In this document: in pieces, positions 1 to 8,941 of the stretch
Numbering within the stretch: position 1 is the first letter of the stretch
Layout: each line of letters begins with the position of its first letter
NCBI RefSeq assembly: GCF_014637405.1
Contig: NZ_BMEY01000013.1
Span: 1-64,000, forward strand
Length of the DNA stretch: 64,000 nucleotides
DNA from: Ornithinibacillus halotolerans
GTDB taxonomy: Bacteria > Bacillota > Bacilli > Bacillales > Amphibacillaceae
Reading direction: 5' to 3'
Position numbers and translations under genes: made by a program
The notes under the pieces: model-generated
Database searches by the model: none
Told to the model about the DNA's origin: nothing
Seen by the model: only the letters and a program-made list of their open reading frames with translations

Positions 1-344
<344 letters not shown>

Positions 345-483
345 GACTTGCTTTTGGTTTTGCCAAAAAAGTAAAGTTTATAATAATTGAACGAGTCAAT
401 TACATTCTTAGCTACTAAAGCACGCTAGCTTTAGATTTATTTAATAGAAAAAACAGGGGATGTTTTTTCTTACATACTGGTTG

Positions 484-508
484 TTTTGTTCAGTTTTCAA
501 GGAGCAAA
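484..508 (-). promoter_or_regulatory. rrn leader boxA-like antitermination region
   Basis: The minus strand reads TGCTCCTTGAAAACTGAAC followed by AAAACA, the leader motif found ahead of 16S genes in bacilli. The TGCTCCTTGA part (497-506) resembles boxA. It lies between promoter P2 and the mature 16S end. The whole stretch 345-843 holds no gene; it is rrn leader and promoter DNA. Confidence 0.7.
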
Positions 509-540
509 AATCTTTGTTGTTTTTCAGCGACAACTTTTAT

Positions 541-570
541 ATCGTATCATTTTTCGATTCTCGTTGTCAA
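541..570 (-). promoter_or_regulatory. rrn promoter P2
   Basis: On the minus strand, -35 TTGACA (565-570) and -10 TACGAT (541-546) are separated by 18 bases. Transcription would start about 190 bases before mature 16S, a normal leader length in bacilli. Confidence 0.75.
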
Positions 571-721
571 GAAGTTTTTAAAAGATTTATTTTCGTTAAG
601 TTGTCTACTTTTTTAGCGACATTTAATAACTTAACACATTTCAAATAAATAAGTCAACAACTTTTTAATTAAAAACCATCAATAGTAGTATGAACTGATT
701 ACTACTGAGTGGCGGATATTT

Positions 722-750
722 ATAGTACTATCATTTGTACCATTGGTCAA
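722..750 (-). promoter_or_regulatory. rrn promoter P1
   Basis: On the minus strand, -35 TTGACC (745-750), a 17-base spacer and -10 TACTAT (722-727). It lies about 180 bases upstream of P2, forming the tandem promoter arrangement usual for rrn operons. A weaker TTGACT at 652-657 lies between the two and lacks a convincing -10. Confidence 0.75.
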
Positions 751-843
751 GAGGTTATACATATTTATTTTTTGTAACCAAAAGGAAATATACCCACTTT
801 TTTTCCAAGCAATCTTAAAATAGACAATGTCTGCTATCATCCT

Positions 844-902
844 AAAAAAATATCACTCAAATCTCCCCTTCTATGAATACAGAGTTTCTGAGTGATATTT
901 AT
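844..902 (-). terminator. Rho-independent terminator after the 35-aa gene
   Basis: Perfect 10-bp stem ATATCACTCA (850-859) with TGAGTGATAT (889-898), loop of 29 bases, followed on the minus strand by a run of seven T. It separates the upstream small genes from the rrn promoters. Confidence 0.8.
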
Positions 903-907
903 GTCGA

Positions 908-1015
908 TTACTTATTGTTAGCTTTTCTCTTACCGCAACCACAACCAGAACGTTTTACTCTTTTCCGTCTTGGTTTAGGTGAGGACGTATTCGTTTCTCT
1001 AATTTGTTTTTTCAT
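908..1015 (-). CDS. 35-aa basic peptide with CGCG motif
   Basis: Unrecognised small gene. ATG at 1015 is preceded by a GGAGGAGGA ribosome binding site and the gene ends just before a strong terminator, so it is likely expressed. The peptide is very basic: PKPRRKRVKRSGCGCGKRKANNK closes it, with Cys25 and Cys27 in a GCGCG context. It is the last gene of a minus-strand run after the DUF1360 and RlpA/DUF3889 genes, both of kinds common in spore formers. A role as a small spore-coat or DNA-associated peptide is an inference from size, charge and context only. Confidence 0.6.
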   Translation of the reverse strand: MKKQIRETNTSSPKPRRKRVKRSGCGCGKRKANNK

Positions 1016-1036
1016 GTCTGTCCTCCTCCAATGTAA

Positions 1037-1399
1037 TTATTCTATTATTCGTTGTAAGATACTTTCAATAATACCTGCAGCACCAGCAATTGCTAGTAAA
1101 GTAATTAGTACATCACTACCAACTGGCCAGAGCCAGGCTATCAGTAATAAAACAGCAGCACACCAAATACCTGTACACCAATAGCAACTTAATAGTTCAC
1201 CAATCCAAGCACGTAATCCATTTCCTTTAATCTCTATATAACTAATCAGTTCACCATCTGAATCAATTTCTTCAATTTCCTGATGGAAAGGTTTGCGAAT
1301 CAAACTAGTTATTTTATCAAAAACAATTAATCTAGTTAGACGAAAGGTTGCTAATATTAAAATTGTAAATTCTAGCCATCCATTTATCATAAACGTCAT
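1037..1399 (-). CDS. DUF1360 small membrane protein
   Basis: 120-aa protein resembling the DUF1360 family (B. subtilis YjcA type), which is frequent in sporulating bacilli; its biochemical function is unknown. An N-terminal hydrophobic helix (about residues 8-26) carries the family-type FRLTRLIVFD segment, and a second and third hydrophobic stretch lie at about 66-117. The cysteine cluster CYWCTGIWC (C72, C75, C80) is the family hallmark. Two starts are possible: ATG at 1399, or ATG at 1390 with AGGATG in front of it. The gene is 21 bases from the 35-aa peptide gene and probably shares its mRNA. Confidence 0.75.
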   Translation of the reverse strand: MTFMINGWLEFTILILATFRLTRLIVFDKITSLIRKPFHQEIEEIDSDGELISYIEIKGNGLRAWIGELLSCYWCTGIWCAAVLLLIAWLWPVGSDVLITLLAIAGAAGIIESILQRIIE

Positions 1400-1494
1400 C
1401 CTTGTATCCTTTTTAAAGAAAAATATGCCACTGTTTAATGCTCAATAATAGTATATTTCTTTAAATGAGAGTTTGACACGGTCTTTTACCTAGA

Positions 1495-2133
1495 TTAAAT
1501 CTCTGCTAAGTCAAAAGAAATAACTCTGTCTGTTTGGGGATTGTAGACAACATTGCCCCTAACTGTAATCTCTTCATTTTGTAAATGTAAAATAAAATCA
1601 AATGTTTCTTTTACCCGCGACTCAGAAAGTTCCTCTTTTTTAACTGATTTATAATCTGTCACTTCAAACTCTGGATAAGCGGTCTGAACTAGTTCAAGCA
1701 AATACTTCCCCCATTTTTCTGCTTCTAATTCAGGGGAACTGATAATCTCCACTTTCATTACCCCTTGGTTAAGATTCACCCCTAAAGTTTGAAATGCCCT
1801 ACGATGTAAGTTAATACGATTTTGAGGATAACCAGGTGCTTGATCAACTACTGTAACAATAACTTCCCTACCATTTAAAGGATTTCTTACTTTTAATGCG
1901 TCTCCACACTGAAATAGCGAGTCTTCGCCAACCGCTACAGTCATATATTCATTAGTGGACCATGGTAGACCACATTTTGTAATTTGCCCTCCAGAAGTCC
2001 AAGTTGCTTCTCCAACTATTACCTGTCTAAATTGTTCTTTTGCATACACTTTATCCACTGTTGGATAATATGGATAAACAGGATAATGCGGCATTTGCCT
2101 GTATTGATACATGTATGGATTATAATAATACAT
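1495..2133 (-). CDS. RlpA-like double-psi beta-barrel protein with DUF3889 tail
   Basis: 212-aa protein. Residues 1-30 are Tyr/Pro-rich (MYYYNPYMYQ then repeated PxYP), as in spore surface proteins, and there is no signal peptide. Residues about 35-135 look like an RlpA/expansin-type double-psi beta-barrel: GEATWTSGG, CGLP, and the VVDQAPGYPQNRINLHRRAF segment, split here across the conserved Asp-Gln and Asn-Arg-Ile-Asn-Leu motif. The C-terminal 75 residues resemble DUF3889, ending with a VVYNPQTDRVISFDL strand. SD AGGGGG precedes the ATG at 2133. A spore-coat or cortex role fits the composition and context but is inferred. Confidence 0.7.
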   Translation of the reverse strand: MYYYNPYMYQYRQMPHYPVYPYYPTVDKVYAKEQFRQVIVGEATWTSGGQITKCGLPWSTNEYMTVAVGEDSLFQCGDALKVRNPLNGREVIVTVVDQAPGYPQNRINLHRRAFQTLGVNLNQGVMKVEIISSPELEAEKWGKYLLELVQTAYPEFEVTDYKSVKKEELSESRVKETFDFILHLQNEEITVRGNVVYNPQTDRVISFDLAEI

Positions 2134-2284
2134 TTCATATCCCCCTAATTAAGACGAGAATTGTCTTTAAGTTTTAAAATGAGCCATATTAAAAGAATAT
2201 GAAAATAGATGGTTGGACTGTTACATTTTTAGCGCTAATCTGTAATATGATAAAGAGTTAAGCCAGTCCGGAAGTATAAACATC

Positions 2285-2322
2285 AAAAAAACCAGTGTGG
2301 CTATATAACCACACTGGTTTTT
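2285..2322 (-). terminator. Rho-independent terminator after the acetyltransferase gene
   Basis: 10-bp perfect stem ACCAGTGTGG (2291-2300) with CCACACTGGT (2309-2318), flanked by six A on the plus-strand left side, which gives the T tract on the minus strand. Confidence 0.85.
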
Positions 2323-2336
2323 CTTTTCATCAACTA

Positions 2337-2597
2337 TTAAAGAAGGTTATTTTTTTCAATATACTTTTTTGCATAAGAACATTCTGGAGTGAGTTTAACT
2401 CCTTCTTGCTTCGCATAGCCAACAACCTTTTCAACAAGTTGTCCTGCAATTCCTTGTCCCCTTAGTTCATCTGAAACAAACGTATGATCAACAATTAGAT
2501 TTCCTTCAGAATCTTTTTTGTACGTAATTTCAGCTTTGGGACTATTTTCAGTATCCCTTACGTAGAACTTATTTTGACCATGAATAATTTCTGCCAT
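2337..2597 (-). CDS. GNAT-family N-acetyltransferase (COG2388/YidJ type)
   Basis: 86-aa short acetyltransferase-like protein of the Gcn5 fold. The acetyl-CoA binding loop is seen in VSDELRGQGIAGQLVEKVV, and the C-terminal LTPECSYAKKYIEKN is typical of the small COG2388 group whose substrates are unknown. ATG at 2597 is preferred over an upstream in-frame ATG at 2627, because AGGGGTG lies seven bases before it. The gene stands alone between two minus-strand units with its own terminator. Confidence 0.85.
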   Translation of the reverse strand: MAEIIHGQNKFYVRDTENSPKAEITYKKDSEGNLIVDHTFVSDELRGQGIAGQLVEKVVGYAKQEGVKLTPECSYAKKYIEKNNLL

Positions 2598-2640
2598 ATC
2601 GTGCACCCCTATTCTTTTGTAATACAACTAAAGTATAAAA

Positions 2641-3624
2641 TTATTCATATTCTTTTTCAAAGTCTATTGTACTTCTTACTGTATCAATCGGTCTTACAAG
2701 TTTTTCTATTTCTTCTCTTTTCGATTCAAAGAATGGTGGTAATGATAATTTTTCACCTAAAGTTTCATAAGGTTCATCCCCCATAAATCCTGGGCCATCT
2801 GTTGCAAATTCGAATAGAATCTGTGGTGCAACATTGACATACAGCGATCCGAAGAAAAATCTATCAACAAAACCTGATGATTGAAAACCAAAGCTGTGCA
2901 CACGATCCATCCAAGTTTCTAATTCCTCTCGATCCTCTACACGGAATGCAGCATGGTGAACAGTCCCATATCCTTGACGTGCTCTTGGAAGGATAGGATT
3001 ATATTCTACAACTACTTGGGCTCCATTTCCCCCTTCCCCTACTTCAAATAGATGGAAAGCACCATTACTATCAATTTCCTTAAATAAAAATACTTTTTCG
3101 AGCATTTCTTTGAAGTAATCAAAATTAGCAACTCGAACAAAGAGCGGTCCTAATCCTGTAATTGCATACTCTAATGGTATTGGTCCTTTTTGCCATGGTA
3201 AACCAGATTTTACACCAACATTGTGTTCATCTGAAATCAATTGGTATTGTTGATCGTCAAAATCAACAAATTCTATATGTTTCTTTCCAAATTGCTCTTG
3301 AATTCCCTTATGCTTTACACCAAGGCGGTTGAAACGTTTTTCCCAATATATAAGCGCTTCGTCACTAGGTACACGAAATGAAGTCTTGTAGATTTCATCT
3401 GTTCCATGCATTCCCTTTGGTATGCCAGGAAAATCAAAGAATGTCATGTCTGTTCCTGCATTCCCCTCATCATCTGCAAAGAATAAGTGGTAAGTACGAA
3501 TATCGTCTTGATTGACAGTCTTTTTGACTAAACGCATCCCTAAAACGAATGTAAAAAATTTATAATTCTCTTCTGCGCTACTCGTAATTGCAGTTACGTG
3601 GTGTATCCCTTTTAAATGGTTCAA
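2641..3624 (-). CDS. VOC-family ring-cleaving dioxygenase (MhqA/MhqO type)
   Basis: 327-aa two-module vicinal-oxygen-chelate protein, close in form to B. subtilis MhqA/MhqO/MhqE, which act in the thiol-free detoxification of quinones and hydroquinones. Metal-ligand segments are visible: HHVTAIT at the N-terminus, GTVHHAAFRV and ILFEFATDGPGF in the second module. The start is a TTG at 3624 with AGGGGGA seven bases upstream; a longer in-frame reading has no ribosome binding site. A SigA promoter and an MhqR-like inverted repeat stand directly in front of it, which supports the quinone-stress assignment. The true ring substrate cannot be read from sequence. Confidence 0.88.
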   Translation of the reverse strand: MNHLKGIHHVTAITSSAEENYKFFTFVLGMRLVKKTVNQDDIRTYHLFFADDEGNAGTDMTFFDFPGIPKGMHGTDEIYKTSFRVPSDEALIYWEKRFNRLGVKHKGIQEQFGKKHIEFVDFDDQQYQLISDEHNVGVKSGLPWQKGPIPLEYAITGLGPLFVRVANFDYFKEMLEKVFLFKEIDSNGAFHLFEVGEGGNGAQVVVEYNPILPRARQGYGTVHHAAFRVEDREELETWMDRVHSFGFQSSGFVDRFFFGSLYVNVAPQILFEFATDGPGFMGDEPYETLGEKLSLPPFFESKREEIEKLVRPIDTVRSTIDFEKEYE

Positions 3625-3675
3625 AATATATCCCCCTAAAATAATTATAAAAATAAACAAAACAATTAATTAAGA

Positions 3676-3722
3676 TATCTTTAATTCAAGATAAATATAT
3701 CATAATTAATTTTCGGTGTCAA
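3676..3722 (-). promoter_or_regulatory. SigA promoter with MhqR-like operator
   Basis: On the minus strand, -35 TTGACA (3717-3722), 17-base spacer, -10 TATATT (3694-3699). The inverted repeat TATCTTTAATTCAAGATA (3676-3693, plus-strand reading) abuts the -10 and covers the start site. From memory the B. subtilis MhqR box is TATCTCGAATTCGAGATA; the site here differs at three positions. Confidence 0.7.
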
Positions 3723-3838
3723 TGACCTTAGTATGTGTAACATACTGCACATTAATGAATAAGAAAAGAATGAAATACTAGGGGTAGGGGAAATTAGTTA
3801 ATAGTATGAATTGAATAATGGAAGATAGGGTGATTATT

Positions 3839-4276
3839 TTGAGACATGTTACACCATTTTTAATAAAATTCGCTATGACAACTGTAATTTTGTGGATAGT
3901 ATTAGGAATTTTCTATAACGCTTCAATAGGAAATATACTAATAATTAGTTTGTTACTTAGTATTATTTCTTACATTGCCGATGTATTTGTATTACCTAAT
4001 GTTAGTTACTTTTGGGCTACCATTGGTGATTTTGGTCTAGCTTTTATTGGGATTTGGTTTCTTGGTAATTATGTATTTGAAGGTACCACAGCTGTAGAAG
4101 ATGCTGCTCTCATTTCTGCTGCAATAATAGCTATTGGAGAAATTCTATTCCACCGATATATGAAACAAAATGTATTTGAGGATATAAAGTTGGTTACTCC
4201 GAGAGAATTAGCCATTTCTAATCGCCTCCAGACAGAGTTTAGCAAGGAATTAGATGAAAAAGATAAAAAGGAATAA
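3839..4276 (+). CDS. YndM-like membrane protein (DUF2512)
   Basis: 145-aa protein with four hydrophobic segments, matching the DUF2512/YndM family of unknown function. The family-like core is IADVFVLPNVSYFWATIGDFG, split across the second helix and loop, and the tail is charged and cytosolic. TTG at 3839 is preferred because ATAGGGTGA precedes it by about seven bases; the ATG at 3818 has no ribosome binding site. It is convergent with the UPF0182 gene and shares a two-way terminator. Confidence 0.8.
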   Translation: MRHVTPFLIKFAMTTVILWIVLGIFYNASIGNILIISLLLSIISYIADVFVLPNVSYFWATIGDFGLAFIGIWFLGNYVFEGTTAVEDAALISAAIIAIGEILFHRYMKQNVFEDIKLVTPRELAISNRLQTEFSKELDEKDKKE

Positions 4277-4292
4277 TGATAAAAATAAATGT

Positions 4293-4327
4293 AAAAGAGG
4301 CTGAATTTTGTAATTCAGCCTCTTTTT
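4293..4327. terminator. Bidirectional terminator
   Basis: 14-bp stem AAAGAGGCTGAATT (4294-4307) with its complement (4312-4325) and a four-base loop, with T-rich tracts on both strands. It serves the converging YndM-like and UPF0182 genes. Confidence 0.88.
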
Positions 4328-4328
4328 A

Positions 4329-7067
4329 TTATTGAATTTCTTCTAATATAGTTTCAATTTCAATCATTAATTCTGCTGCTTTTTGCCAATCTCCTTGTGT
4401 AAGGGACGACTGATAGTCATCAAACAATTCGGATAACTGCTGTAAAGTCTCCTCCGCATTCCGTAATGGTTCTTCCGTTTCTTCCTCTTCTTCATTATCT
4501 GTTTCAGGATCCTCTACGTCGCTTGGAGCACCATTAGGGTCGACAATTTCAAGCATTTTATCAAGTGCTTTTTCAAAACTTTCTTCCATAACAATATAAT
4601 CTTCATATGCAACTACTACTTGTTTTACTTCAGGTAGTGAAGTTTCATTGGATGATTCAATATATATAGGTTCTACATATAGAATAGTATCCTCAATTGG
4701 AATTGCTAAGAGGTTTCCACGAATTACTTCGGAACCACCTTGTGACCAAAGATTCAATTGTTGAGAAATTACACTATCTTGGTTAATTCGATTTTCAATT
4801 TGCTGTGGTCCATAAACACTTTTATGTTTTGGAAAACGATATACGAAAATTTCACCATAATTTTCCCCATCATTCCTTACTCCCATCCAAGCAATCATAT
4901 TTTGCCTATTCCTTGGTGAATATGGTTGCATTAAAATAAACTCTTCTTCATCACTATCTGGGAGTTTCATCGTTACATAATATGGTTCCATCTCAACATC
5001 TTCATTATAATATTTCTCCGTTGGAATCTCCCATACATCTTCTCTATTATAAAAAACTTCTAAATTTGACATATGATATGTTCCAAATACAGATGCTTGA
5101 ACTTTAAAGAGCATTTCTGGATAGCGGAAATGAGATTGAACATCTTCCGGAATTTCCTCCTCGAAAAGCTCTGGGAATATATTTTGATATGTTTGAAGTA
5201 ATGGATCACTAGAATCAACAACATAGAAATTCACATCACCACTATAAGCATCCACAACAACTTTAACAGAGTTACGAATATAATTATCCCCACTATCTGT
5301 ATAAGGTTCTGCATATGGGTACTTTTCTTCAGTTAAATAAGCATCAATCATCCACGCTAAGCTACCGTCTTCTCGAATAAAAATGTACGGGTCAGAATCA
5401 TAGGTGAAAAATGGAGCTATTCGATTGACACGATCCATGATGTTACGTGTATGGAGTAAATAACTATCCTTTGTAATTTGATCAGATACTAACATACGGA
5501 AATTTCCTGTTTCGATGGCAAAAAGTAATCTATTTAAACCAGTCATTGGAATACCTTCCGATGCCTCATAACGAGATGTGACATTATCTCCACCTTGTGG
5601 ATAATCGAACTCTTCTTTTTTACTATTCACGATGATTTCATCATAGGACTCTTCACCAAAATATATTTGTGGTCTAGTAATATCCACTTCTCCTTGTGGT
5701 GGTAAATTAGTTACCATATACTCTGGTTGTCCCTGTGGTGTCACTTGATTTACATGGCTCATAACAATTCCATAACCATGCGTGTATCGTAAATTTAAGT
5801 TTTCCCACGTTTTAGCTTGCTCTGATAAATCTTCAGTACGTAATTCCCTTGCACTAATAAATACTTGTTCATAATCACCATCTATCATATAACGGTCGAT
5901 ATCAACATCATTAAATGTATAATAAGGGCGAATTGTTTGCGTTTGGTCGTATACATCTTGTAATGGTCTAACGTCATTAATACGAACATTTTCAATCGTT
6001 TTCATATTACGTTCAACCATAGCATTGTCTAATGTATCATTAGCTGGGTGTTCCTGTTCTTCAATACCAGCAAGTTGGTATGCTGCACGAGTAAATTCAA
6101 GATTATGCGCTAAATACTGTTCTTCTCTTGAAAATTCATTTGGTGATACAACAAAACTTTGTACAGCAATACTAGCAAGTTGTCCAATAACTACTAGTAC
6201 TAAATATGCCGCAATTGGCATCACCATGGAAATGAGTTTGCCACGATTCATTGCAATGATAATCCAAATCGCACCGATTACAGCAACAGCAGCTAATACA
6301 TAGGACTTCGGTATATTAATTAACTGATCTGTATAACTTAGACCATATACAGCACTTTCTTGAAAAATATTAACTTGATTGGTTAATAATGTTTCATATG
6401 GTGCTAGTAAGTGAAGTCCAGCAAGTAACAAACCAATGAATCCTACAGTAATTCCCATATGTACTTGGGCTTTCTTACTTTTTCGATACATAGAAAAAAC
6501 GGAATAAAAACCAGCCTCTATGAAGAAGAAAAATATAGCAAGACCTAATAAAAGATTTAAAACAATTTTCAAGACTGGTAAAGTATACATATAAAATGAG
6601 ATATCCATATTGAAATGTGGGTCTGTAATACCAAAACTTGCTTGATTTAAGAATTTTAATAATGGTTCCCAACCTATTCCTTGTACTAATGAACTTCCTA
6701 ATAGACCGATGACGATAGAAATTCCATAAATAATAGCATTACTCTTCTTTTTTTCTAAAATTATCGACGGTAGTTGTTCTCTGTTTAAGTGACTTATATA
6801 AGCACTTCGAACCCAAAAAAAGGTAAATGCTGATAATACAAGAAATAATACAAAACCTATCCCAGAAAGTAATAATTTACTTCCAAGTATTGTTGTAAAA
6901 ATAGTTTTAAAACCAAGATTATCCATCCAAATAAAATCAGTAATTAAACTTAACGATAATGCTCCAGAAATAAGAAGTATAATAATAACTGCCAATGCAA
7001 TAATTTTAAATTTTGACATTGCAGGTTTCTTTTTAGAAGCCTTATTCTCAAAAACTGTAAAATCCAA
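4329..7067 (-). CDS. UPF0182-family large membrane protein
   Basis: 912-aa protein of the UPF0182/COG1615 family, function unknown. About seven membrane helices fill residues 20-300 (for example ALAVIIILLISGALSL and LLLGLAIFFFFIEAGF). A large extracytoplasmic region follows, with family-type stretches such as LRYTHGYGIVMSHVNQVTPQG and PQIYFGEE. The last 80 residues are highly acidic (EEEEETEE) with a helical end. The start is TTG at 7067, with GGAGG seven bases before it. It reads divergently from the glycosylase gene with about 140 bases between them. Length and order agree with full-length family members. Confidence 0.9.
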   Translation of the reverse strand: MDFTVFENKASKKKPAMSKFKIIALAVIIILLISGALSLSLITDFIWMDNLGFKTIFTTILGSKLLLSGIGFVLFLVLSAFTFFWVRSAYISHLNREQLPSIILEKKKSNAIIYGISIVIGLLGSSLVQGIGWEPLLKFLNQASFGITDPHFNMDISFYMYTLPVLKIVLNLLLGLAIFFFFIEAGFYSVFSMYRKSKKAQVHMGITVGFIGLLLAGLHLLAPYETLLTNQVNIFQESAVYGLSYTDQLINIPKSYVLAAVAVIGAIWIIIAMNRGKLISMVMPIAAYLVLVVIGQLASIAVQSFVVSPNEFSREEQYLAHNLEFTRAAYQLAGIEEQEHPANDTLDNAMVERNMKTIENVRINDVRPLQDVYDQTQTIRPYYTFNDVDIDRYMIDGDYEQVFISARELRTEDLSEQAKTWENLNLRYTHGYGIVMSHVNQVTPQGQPEYMVTNLPPQGEVDITRPQIYFGEESYDEIIVNSKKEEFDYPQGGDNVTSRYEASEGIPMTGLNRLLFAIETGNFRMLVSDQITKDSYLLHTRNIMDRVNRIAPFFTYDSDPYIFIREDGSLAWMIDAYLTEEKYPYAEPYTDSGDNYIRNSVKVVVDAYSGDVNFYVVDSSDPLLQTYQNIFPELFEEEIPEDVQSHFRYPEMLFKVQASVFGTYHMSNLEVFYNREDVWEIPTEKYYNEDVEMEPYYVTMKLPDSDEEEFILMQPYSPRNRQNMIAWMGVRNDGENYGEIFVYRFPKHKSVYGPQQIENRINQDSVISQQLNLWSQGGSEVIRGNLLAIPIEDTILYVEPIYIESSNETSLPEVKQVVVAYEDYIVMEESFEKALDKMLEIVDPNGAPSDVEDPETDNEEEEETEEPLRNAEETLQQLSELFDDYQSSLTQGDWQKAAELMIEIETILEEIQ

Positions 7068-7210
7068 TGCTGTTCCTCCTAATTCACAAATTTATTGGCA
7101 AAAAACTCTAATAGTTATCATAACAGATTCACCAATATTTCTACTATTAATACGGTAATAGTTGCTACTAAGTTTCATATTTTTATGTAATAAAATGGAG
7201 AGAAATTATA

Positions 7211-7801
7211 ATGACTAATTCATTCACCCCACTTCCGAAAGAATTTTATGAAGAACCAACTCTTACTTTAGCCCAAAAATTATTAGGTTGTGTGTTAGTA
7301 AAAATTACTGATGAAAGTATCACTTCAGGAGTAATAGTTGAAACAGAGGCTTATCTTGGTGCTATAGATAGAGCTGCACATAGTTTTCAAAATCGAAGAA
7401 CGAAACGTACAGAAATCATGTTTAGTGAACCTGGTCTTGTATACACATATCAAATGCACACCCATTGTTTAGTAAATGTTGTTTCTGGACCAATAAATAC
7501 CCCTGAAGCGATACTAATACGAGCTGTAGAACCGTATACAGGTATACATACAATGTTGAAACGAAGGCCAGTTCCTCTAATTAAAAATCTGACGAATGGA
7601 CCCGGAAAACTTACAAAGGCTCTTGGGATTGGAATGGAAGACTATGGTAAACCGTTCTATCATTCTAATATTATTATTGCCAAAGGAAAGGAACCTAAGA
7701 CAATTGTACGTGGAAAGCGTATCGGAATTGGAAACTCCGGCGAAGCAAAAGATTACCCTTATCGATTTTGGGTACTTGATAACCCATTTGTATCCCGGTA
7801 A
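7211..7801 (+). CDS. DNA-3-methyladenine glycosylase (AAG/MPG family)
   Basis: 196-aa enzyme of the AAG/MPG family that removes alkylated and deaminated purines such as 3-methyladenine and hypoxanthine. Family signatures are all present: LAQKLLGCVLV near residue 20, GVIVETEAYLG with the catalytic Glu near residue 46, the YTYQMHTHCLVNVV substrate loop, ILIRAVEP, and LTNGPGKLTKALGI. Length is normal. SD GGAGAG lies eight bases before the ATG. moaC follows 70 bases downstream on the same strand and may be read through. Confidence 0.95.
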   Translation: MTNSFTPLPKEFYEEPTLTLAQKLLGCVLVKITDESITSGVIVETEAYLGAIDRAAHSFQNRRTKRTEIMFSEPGLVYTYQMHTHCLVNVVSGPINTPEAILIRAVEPYTGIHTMLKRRPVPLIKNLTNGPGKLTKALGIGMEDYGKPFYHSNIIIAKGKEPKTIVRGKRIGIGNSGEAKDYPYRFWVLDNPFVSR

Positions 7802-7871
7802 CCATAGTTGTAATTATCCTATTTCTACCATAAGATTAATATAATAGAAATTTGATAGGGGGAATATAAAC

Positions 7872-8348
7872 ATGCTAACTCATTTTAATAATGATGGGCG
7901 TGCTAAAATGGTAGACATTTCGGAAAAGAATTCTAGTAATCGTATCGCAATGGCAAAATCAAGTATTCAAATGAGTAGAAAAGTCTATGAAGCGATTAAA
8001 AATCAAAATATAAAAAAAGGGGATGTATTATCTGTAGCCCAAGTCGCTGGAATTATGGCTGCAAAACAAACGTCCTCCTTAATACCAATGTGTCACCCTA
8101 TACCTATAAGCGGAGTAAATATTGATTTTGAATGGAAAAATGTCGATGAGCAAATTGAATTGATGATTAAAGTAGAAGTAAAAACAGTTGGAAAAACAGG
8201 GGTAGAAATGGAGGCTTTAACCGCTGCATCCATTACAGCCTTAACTATTTATGATATGTGTAAAGCCGTAGATAAAAGTATGATAATTGGATCTACATAT
8301 TTATTAGAAAAAAGTGGTGGAAAAAACGGAGATTATAAACGAAGCTAA
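7872..8348 (+). CDS. moaC: Cyclic pyranopterin monophosphate synthase MoaC
   Basis: 158-aa MoaC, which converts the MoaA product to cyclic pyranopterin monophosphate in molybdenum cofactor synthesis. The signature [10 protein letters not shown] (residues 73-82), the [12 protein letters not shown] loop (108-118) and Lys131 in CKAVDK match the active site. SD AGGGGG precedes the ATG. It is the only Moco gene on the plus strand; the other nine lie convergently just downstream, so moaC has separate transcription while completing the pathway. Confidence 0.97.
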   Translation: MLTHFNNDGRAKMVDISEKNSSNRIAMAKSSIQMSRKVYEAIKNQNIKKGDVLSVAQVAGIMAAKQTSSLIPMCHPIPISGVNIDFEWKNVDEQIELMIKVEVKTVGKTGVEMEALTAASITALTIYDMCKAVDKSMIIGSTYLLEKSGGKNGDYKRS

Positions 8349-8368
8349 ATTAAGTGTGATAGGAAGGG

Positions 8369-8402
8369 GGCATTTACATAAATTTAATGTAAATGCCTTT
8401 TC
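8369..8402 (+). terminator. Rho-independent terminator after moaC
   Basis: 11-bp stem GGCATTTACAT (8369-8379) with ATGTAAATGCC (8387-8397), followed by TTTT on the plus strand. The minus side lacks a T tract, so it mainly serves moaC. Confidence 0.8.
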
Positions 8403-8412
8403 GTCATGATTC

Positions 8413-8925
8413 TCAATCCAAATCTTTGGTAATCTCCTTTACTGCATGACTAAGTTCCGGTAGAATTAATTTTTCCATTGCGAGTTTTACTGCTTTAGAA
8501 GATCCAGGTGTTGAGAAAACAATTCGATTATTAACCACTCCACATGTTGCTCTAGATAACATGCTTGCAGAACCAATATCAAACTCATAACTTAACATTC
8601 TAAATAACTCTCCAAATCCAGGAACCTCCTTTGTAAAAAGAGGTTGGATTGCTTCTATTGTTACATCTCGAGATGATATCCCAGTCCCTCCATTGATTAA
8701 AACTGCATCTATCTCTTTCAATGCTGTAATATCTTTAAGTGTCTCTTTAATTTCACTTTTTTCATCTGGAATAATTTTATAATGATTTACACGATGTCCA
8801 TCCTTTTCAAGTAGATCAATGATTATTTTCCCACTTTTATCCGTCTCTTTCGTCCTCGTATCACTAACGGTAAGTACAGCACAATTGACAGATTTTTTTG
8901 CTTGGTTACGGTGTTTGCTTAACAT
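8413..8925 (-). CDS. moaB: Molybdenum cofactor biosynthesis protein MoaB/MogA-like
   Basis: 170-aa MoaB-type protein, the molybdopterin adenylylation family (in bacilli MoaB takes the place of MogA). Conserved elements are VLTVSDTRTKETDKSG near the N-terminus, VLINGGTGISSRDVTIEA, and the VFSTPGSSKAVKLAMEKLILPEL end. ATG at 8925 is preferred, with GGGGCGAG in front; an upstream ATG at 8964 lies inside mobA and has no binding site. It is the last gene of the long minus-strand operon, 16 bases after mobA. Confidence 0.93.
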   Translation of the reverse strand: MLSKHRNQAKKSVNCAVLTVSDTRTKETDKSGKIIIDLLEKDGHRVNHYKIIPDEKSEIKETLKDITALKEIDAVLINGGTGISSRDVTIEAIQPLFTKEVPGFGELFRMLSYEFDIGSASMLSRATCGVVNNRIVFSTPGSSKAVKLAMEKLILPELSHAVKEITKDLD

Positions 8926-8941
8926 ACTCTCGCCCCACTCT

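Noticed and set aside
6025-6303. Plus-strand open frame inside the UPF0182 gene
   Set aside because: It is antisense to a conserved domain, has no ribosome binding site and no recognisable product.
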